From Acidocella sp. 35-58-6 (lineage in GTDB: Bacteria > Pseudomonadota > Alphaproteobacteria > Acetobacterales > Acetobacteraceae), in assembly GCA_002281005.1 (NCBI GenBank), contig NCFD01000041.1, forward strand, positions 1,080 through 9,119: 8,040 nucleotides of DNA. The letters are read 5' to 3'. The notes under the pieces were generated by a model that ran no database searches, was not told the origin of the DNA, and saw nothing but the letters and a program-made list of their open reading frames with translations. The position numbers were made by a program, and so were the translations under genes. This document shows positions 6,843 to 8,040 of the stretch, piece after piece. Numbering within the stretch: position 1 is the first letter of the stretch; each line of letters begins with the position of its first letter.

Positions 6843-7318
6843 AGGGCTTCGAGCACAGCCTCAGCGCGGCTGACATCAAATCCACCGGGCTCTTCAACCG
6901 CCAGATGTGTCACCACGCCGTCCTGCGTGACCAAGGCAAAACGCTGGCTGCGAACCCCCAGGCCACGCGCCACCAGGTCAAGCTGCAAGCCCAATGCCTT
7001 GGTAAACGCCGCCGAACCGTCCGCCAGCATGATCACCGCGTCACCAACCTTTTGGTCCTTCGCCCAGGCGCCCATCACGAACGCATCATTCACCGCCATG
7101 CACACCACTTTATCAACGCCCTTGGCCTTCAGCGCCTCCATATGAGACACAAAGCCCGGCAGATGCTTGGCGCTGCAAGTGGGGGTAAACGCCCCCGGCA
7201 CGGCAAACATCACCACCTTACCGGTGCCGAAAATTTCCGCCGTATCAACCTCACGCGGGCCGTCTGCGGTGGCTGTCATCAGCTTCATTTCGGGGATTTT
7301 ATCGCCAACTTTAATCAT
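6839..7318 (-). CDS. Peroxiredoxin, Prx5 / glutaredoxin-dependent type
   Basis: This is a thioredoxin-fold thiol peroxidase that reduces H2O2 and organic peroxides. It has 159 residues, typical for the bacterial Prx5 group. The active site PGAFTPTCS (41-49) carries peroxidatic Cys48 with Thr45. RSQRF (123-127) supplies the conserved arginine (Arg126). VNDAFVMGAW (76-85) and the C-terminal VEEPGGF (141-147) are family hallmarks. The second cysteine, Cys73 in VVCMAVND, is the structural one common in the group. The resolving cysteine that human PRDX5 has near position 151 is absent, so reduction by glutaredoxin/glutathione or another thiol is likely. The ATG at 7318 has a good SD, GAGGAG (7325-7330), at six bases. 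It is the first gene of the four-gene minus-strand unit and is divergent from yqgE. Confidence 0.95.
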   Translation of the reverse strand: MIKVGDKIPEMKLMTATADGPREVDTAEIFGTGKVVMFAVPGAFTPTCSAKHLPGFVSHMEALKAKGVDKVVCMAVNDAFVMGAWAKDQKVGDAVIMLADGSAAFTKALGLQLDLVARGLGVRSQRFALVTQDGVVTHLAVEEPGGFDVSRAEAVLEAL

Positions 7319-7436
7319 CAGATGCTCCTCAGCGGTTCATTGCACTGACATCTTCGTAGCCGAAGGCCAAGCCGACGGAAAGAGAACCAAATTCCAGCCT
7401 CTTGCGCGATTTCAACAGTAACGCCAAATTTATCCC
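7319..7436. promoter_or_regulatory. Divergent peroxiredoxin operon / yqgE control region
   Basis: These 118 bases lie between two divergent starts and should hold the promoter of the four-gene unit and that of yqgE. On the minus strand the only clear element is the peroxiredoxin SD at 7325-7330. A TTGAAA (minus strand, about 7409-7414) lacks a convincing -10 partner. On the plus strand TTGCGC (7402-7407) with CAAATT (7425-7430) has a 17-base spacer but weak hexamers. A 14-base dyad, CTTCG-TAGC-CGAAG, lies at 7352-7365. No recognised OxyR or other peroxide-regulator site can be named. Confidence 0.5.
7352..7365. repeat. Short perfect dyad (5-bp arms, 4-base loop)
   Basis: CTTCG and CGAAG flank TAGC, giving a 5-bp stem in either strand. 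On the minus strand it would lie in the peroxiredoxin leader about 34 bases upstream of the ATG. It has no T-run, so it is not a terminator. It could be a small operator or leader hairpin, or chance. Confidence 0.25.
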
Positions 7437-8003
7437 ATGATTCCGCTCTCACCCACACTCACCGGGCAAATTCTCATTGCGATGCCGCAGATGAGCGACA
7501 CGCGCTTCAACCAGAGCGTGATTTTTTTGTGCGCCCATTCACCCGAAGGCGCTATGGGAATTATCCTCAACCAGCCCTTGAAAACCCCGAAATTCGCTGA
7601 TTTGCTGCGCCAGCTTGAGATCGAGCCCACGCCACCCTCGCGCGAAATCCGGCTATGCACCGGCGGCCCGGTGGATAATAACCGCGGCTTCGTGCTGCAC
7701 TCGCCGGACTGGACCACCGACAGCAGCATGGACGTGGATGGCACCCACATGCTCACCGCCAGCCTGGATATTCTGCAAGCCGTAGCTCTGGGCGGTGGCC
7801 CGGAGCGTTGCCTGATGGCGCTCGGCTACGCCGGCTGGGGGCCGGGGCAGTTGGACGAGGAAATAAAACAAAACGCCTGGCTGAACGCCCCCGCCGATGA
7901 AAATTTGTTATTTGACACCGACAACGGCAGCAAATGGCAGCGGGCGCTGGCGAAACTCCGCATCAACCCCGCGATGCTCTCATCCGATGCTGGCCGGGCT
8001 TAG
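7437..8003 (+). CDS. yqgE: YqgE/AlgH family protein (UPF0301)
   Basis: This is a small soluble protein of the widespread UPF0301 family, whose molecular role is still poorly defined. AlgH was named from alginate regulation in Pseudomonas. It has 188 residues, a normal length. Family marks are LTGQILIAMPQMSDTRFNQSV (8-28), the GAMGIILNQP segment (38-47), CTGGPVDNNRGFVLHS (74-89) and GYAGWGPGQLDEEI (130-143). The chosen ATG gives the short N-terminus usual for the family, with the TGQILIAMP strand starting near residue 9. No SD precedes it, and a weak plus-strand promoter (TTGCGC / CAAATT) would start transcription almost at the ATG, so a leaderless transcript is possible. It is divergent from the peroxiredoxin gene. 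Confidence 0.95.
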   Translation: MIPLSPTLTGQILIAMPQMSDTRFNQSVIFLCAHSPEGAMGIILNQPLKTPKFADLLRQLEIEPTPPSREIRLCTGGPVDNNRGFVLHSPDWTTDSSMDVDGTHMLTASLDILQAVALGGGPERCLMALGYAGWGPGQLDEEIKQNAWLNAPADENLLFDTDNGSKWQRALAKLRINPAMLSSDAGRA

Positions 8004-8040
8004 CAACTTCTCGACCAGCCAACCGGAAATCCCTGTACGC
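8004..8040. other. Short tail after yqgE, no assigned gene
   Basis: The last 37 bases follow the yqgE stop. I see no terminator hairpin. The minus strand holds an open frame from the window edge to a TGA at 7982-7980 (last residues WLVEKLLSPASIG). This could be the 3' end of a convergent gene overlapping yqgE by about 24 bases, but it is too short to support. Confidence 0.2.

Noticed and set aside
6513..7145. Long plus-strand open frame (210 codons) opposite the GT2 and peroxiredoxin genes
   Set aside because: It is antisense to two well-supported genes and spans their junction. Its His/Arg/Pro-rich composition is typical of a shadow frame in GC-rich DNA.
7980..8040. Minus-strand 3' end of a convergent gene overlapping yqgE
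   Set aside because: Nineteen codons ending in a TGA look protein-like, but another minus-strand frame is also open here and the stretch is too short for a call.

Overview
The window reads as chromosomal sequence from a GC-rich proteobacterium, probably an alphaproteobacterium. This is inferred from protein character: the glutaredoxin-type peroxiredoxin, the YqgE version and the BioD version look alphaproteobacterial. I could not run a search, so the assignment is moderate. Genes are tightly packed, with 1-nt gaps and 4-nt stop/start overlaps. I saw no insertion sequence, phage gene, tRNA, rRNA, CRISPR array or integron.

Layout: (1) Positions 1-309, minus strand: the N-terminal 103 codons of a small membrane protein that runs off the left edge, with its own SD and a TATAAT box. 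(2) Positions 376-2605, minus strand: bioB then bioA, separated by one base. (3) Positions 2606-2713: divergent control region with a tandem GTAAACC repeat just upstream of the bioB ribosome-binding site. (4) Positions 2714-3409, plus strand: bioD. (5) Positions 3419-7318, minus strand: a four-gene unit read from right to left. It holds a Prx5-like peroxiredoxin, a GT2 polyprenyl-phosphate glycosyltransferase fused to a GtrA domain, a GT-C (PMT_2/ArnT-like) membrane glycosyltransferase, and a PLP-dependent threonine/serine dehydratase-like enzyme. Every junction is a 4-nt overlap (GTGA, GTGA, ATGA). (6) Positions 7319-7436: second divergent control region. (7) Positions 7437-8003, plus strand: yqgE (UPF0301/AlgH family).

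How the genes work together: BioA, BioD and BioB catalyse the last three steps of biotin synthesis (KAPA to DAPA to dethiobiotin to biotin). bioF and the pimeloyl-forming genes are not in the window. In the four-gene unit, the GT2-GtrA protein probably makes and flips a polyprenyl-phosphate sugar, and the GT-C protein probably transfers that sugar to an envelope acceptor. The link of this pair to a peroxiredoxin and an amino-acid lyase is by operon structure only.

The genes are mostly ordinary housekeeping genes; I do not see a clear novel system. The points most worth a second look are the possible biotin operator, the composition of the four-gene unit, and the separation of bioD from bioBA.
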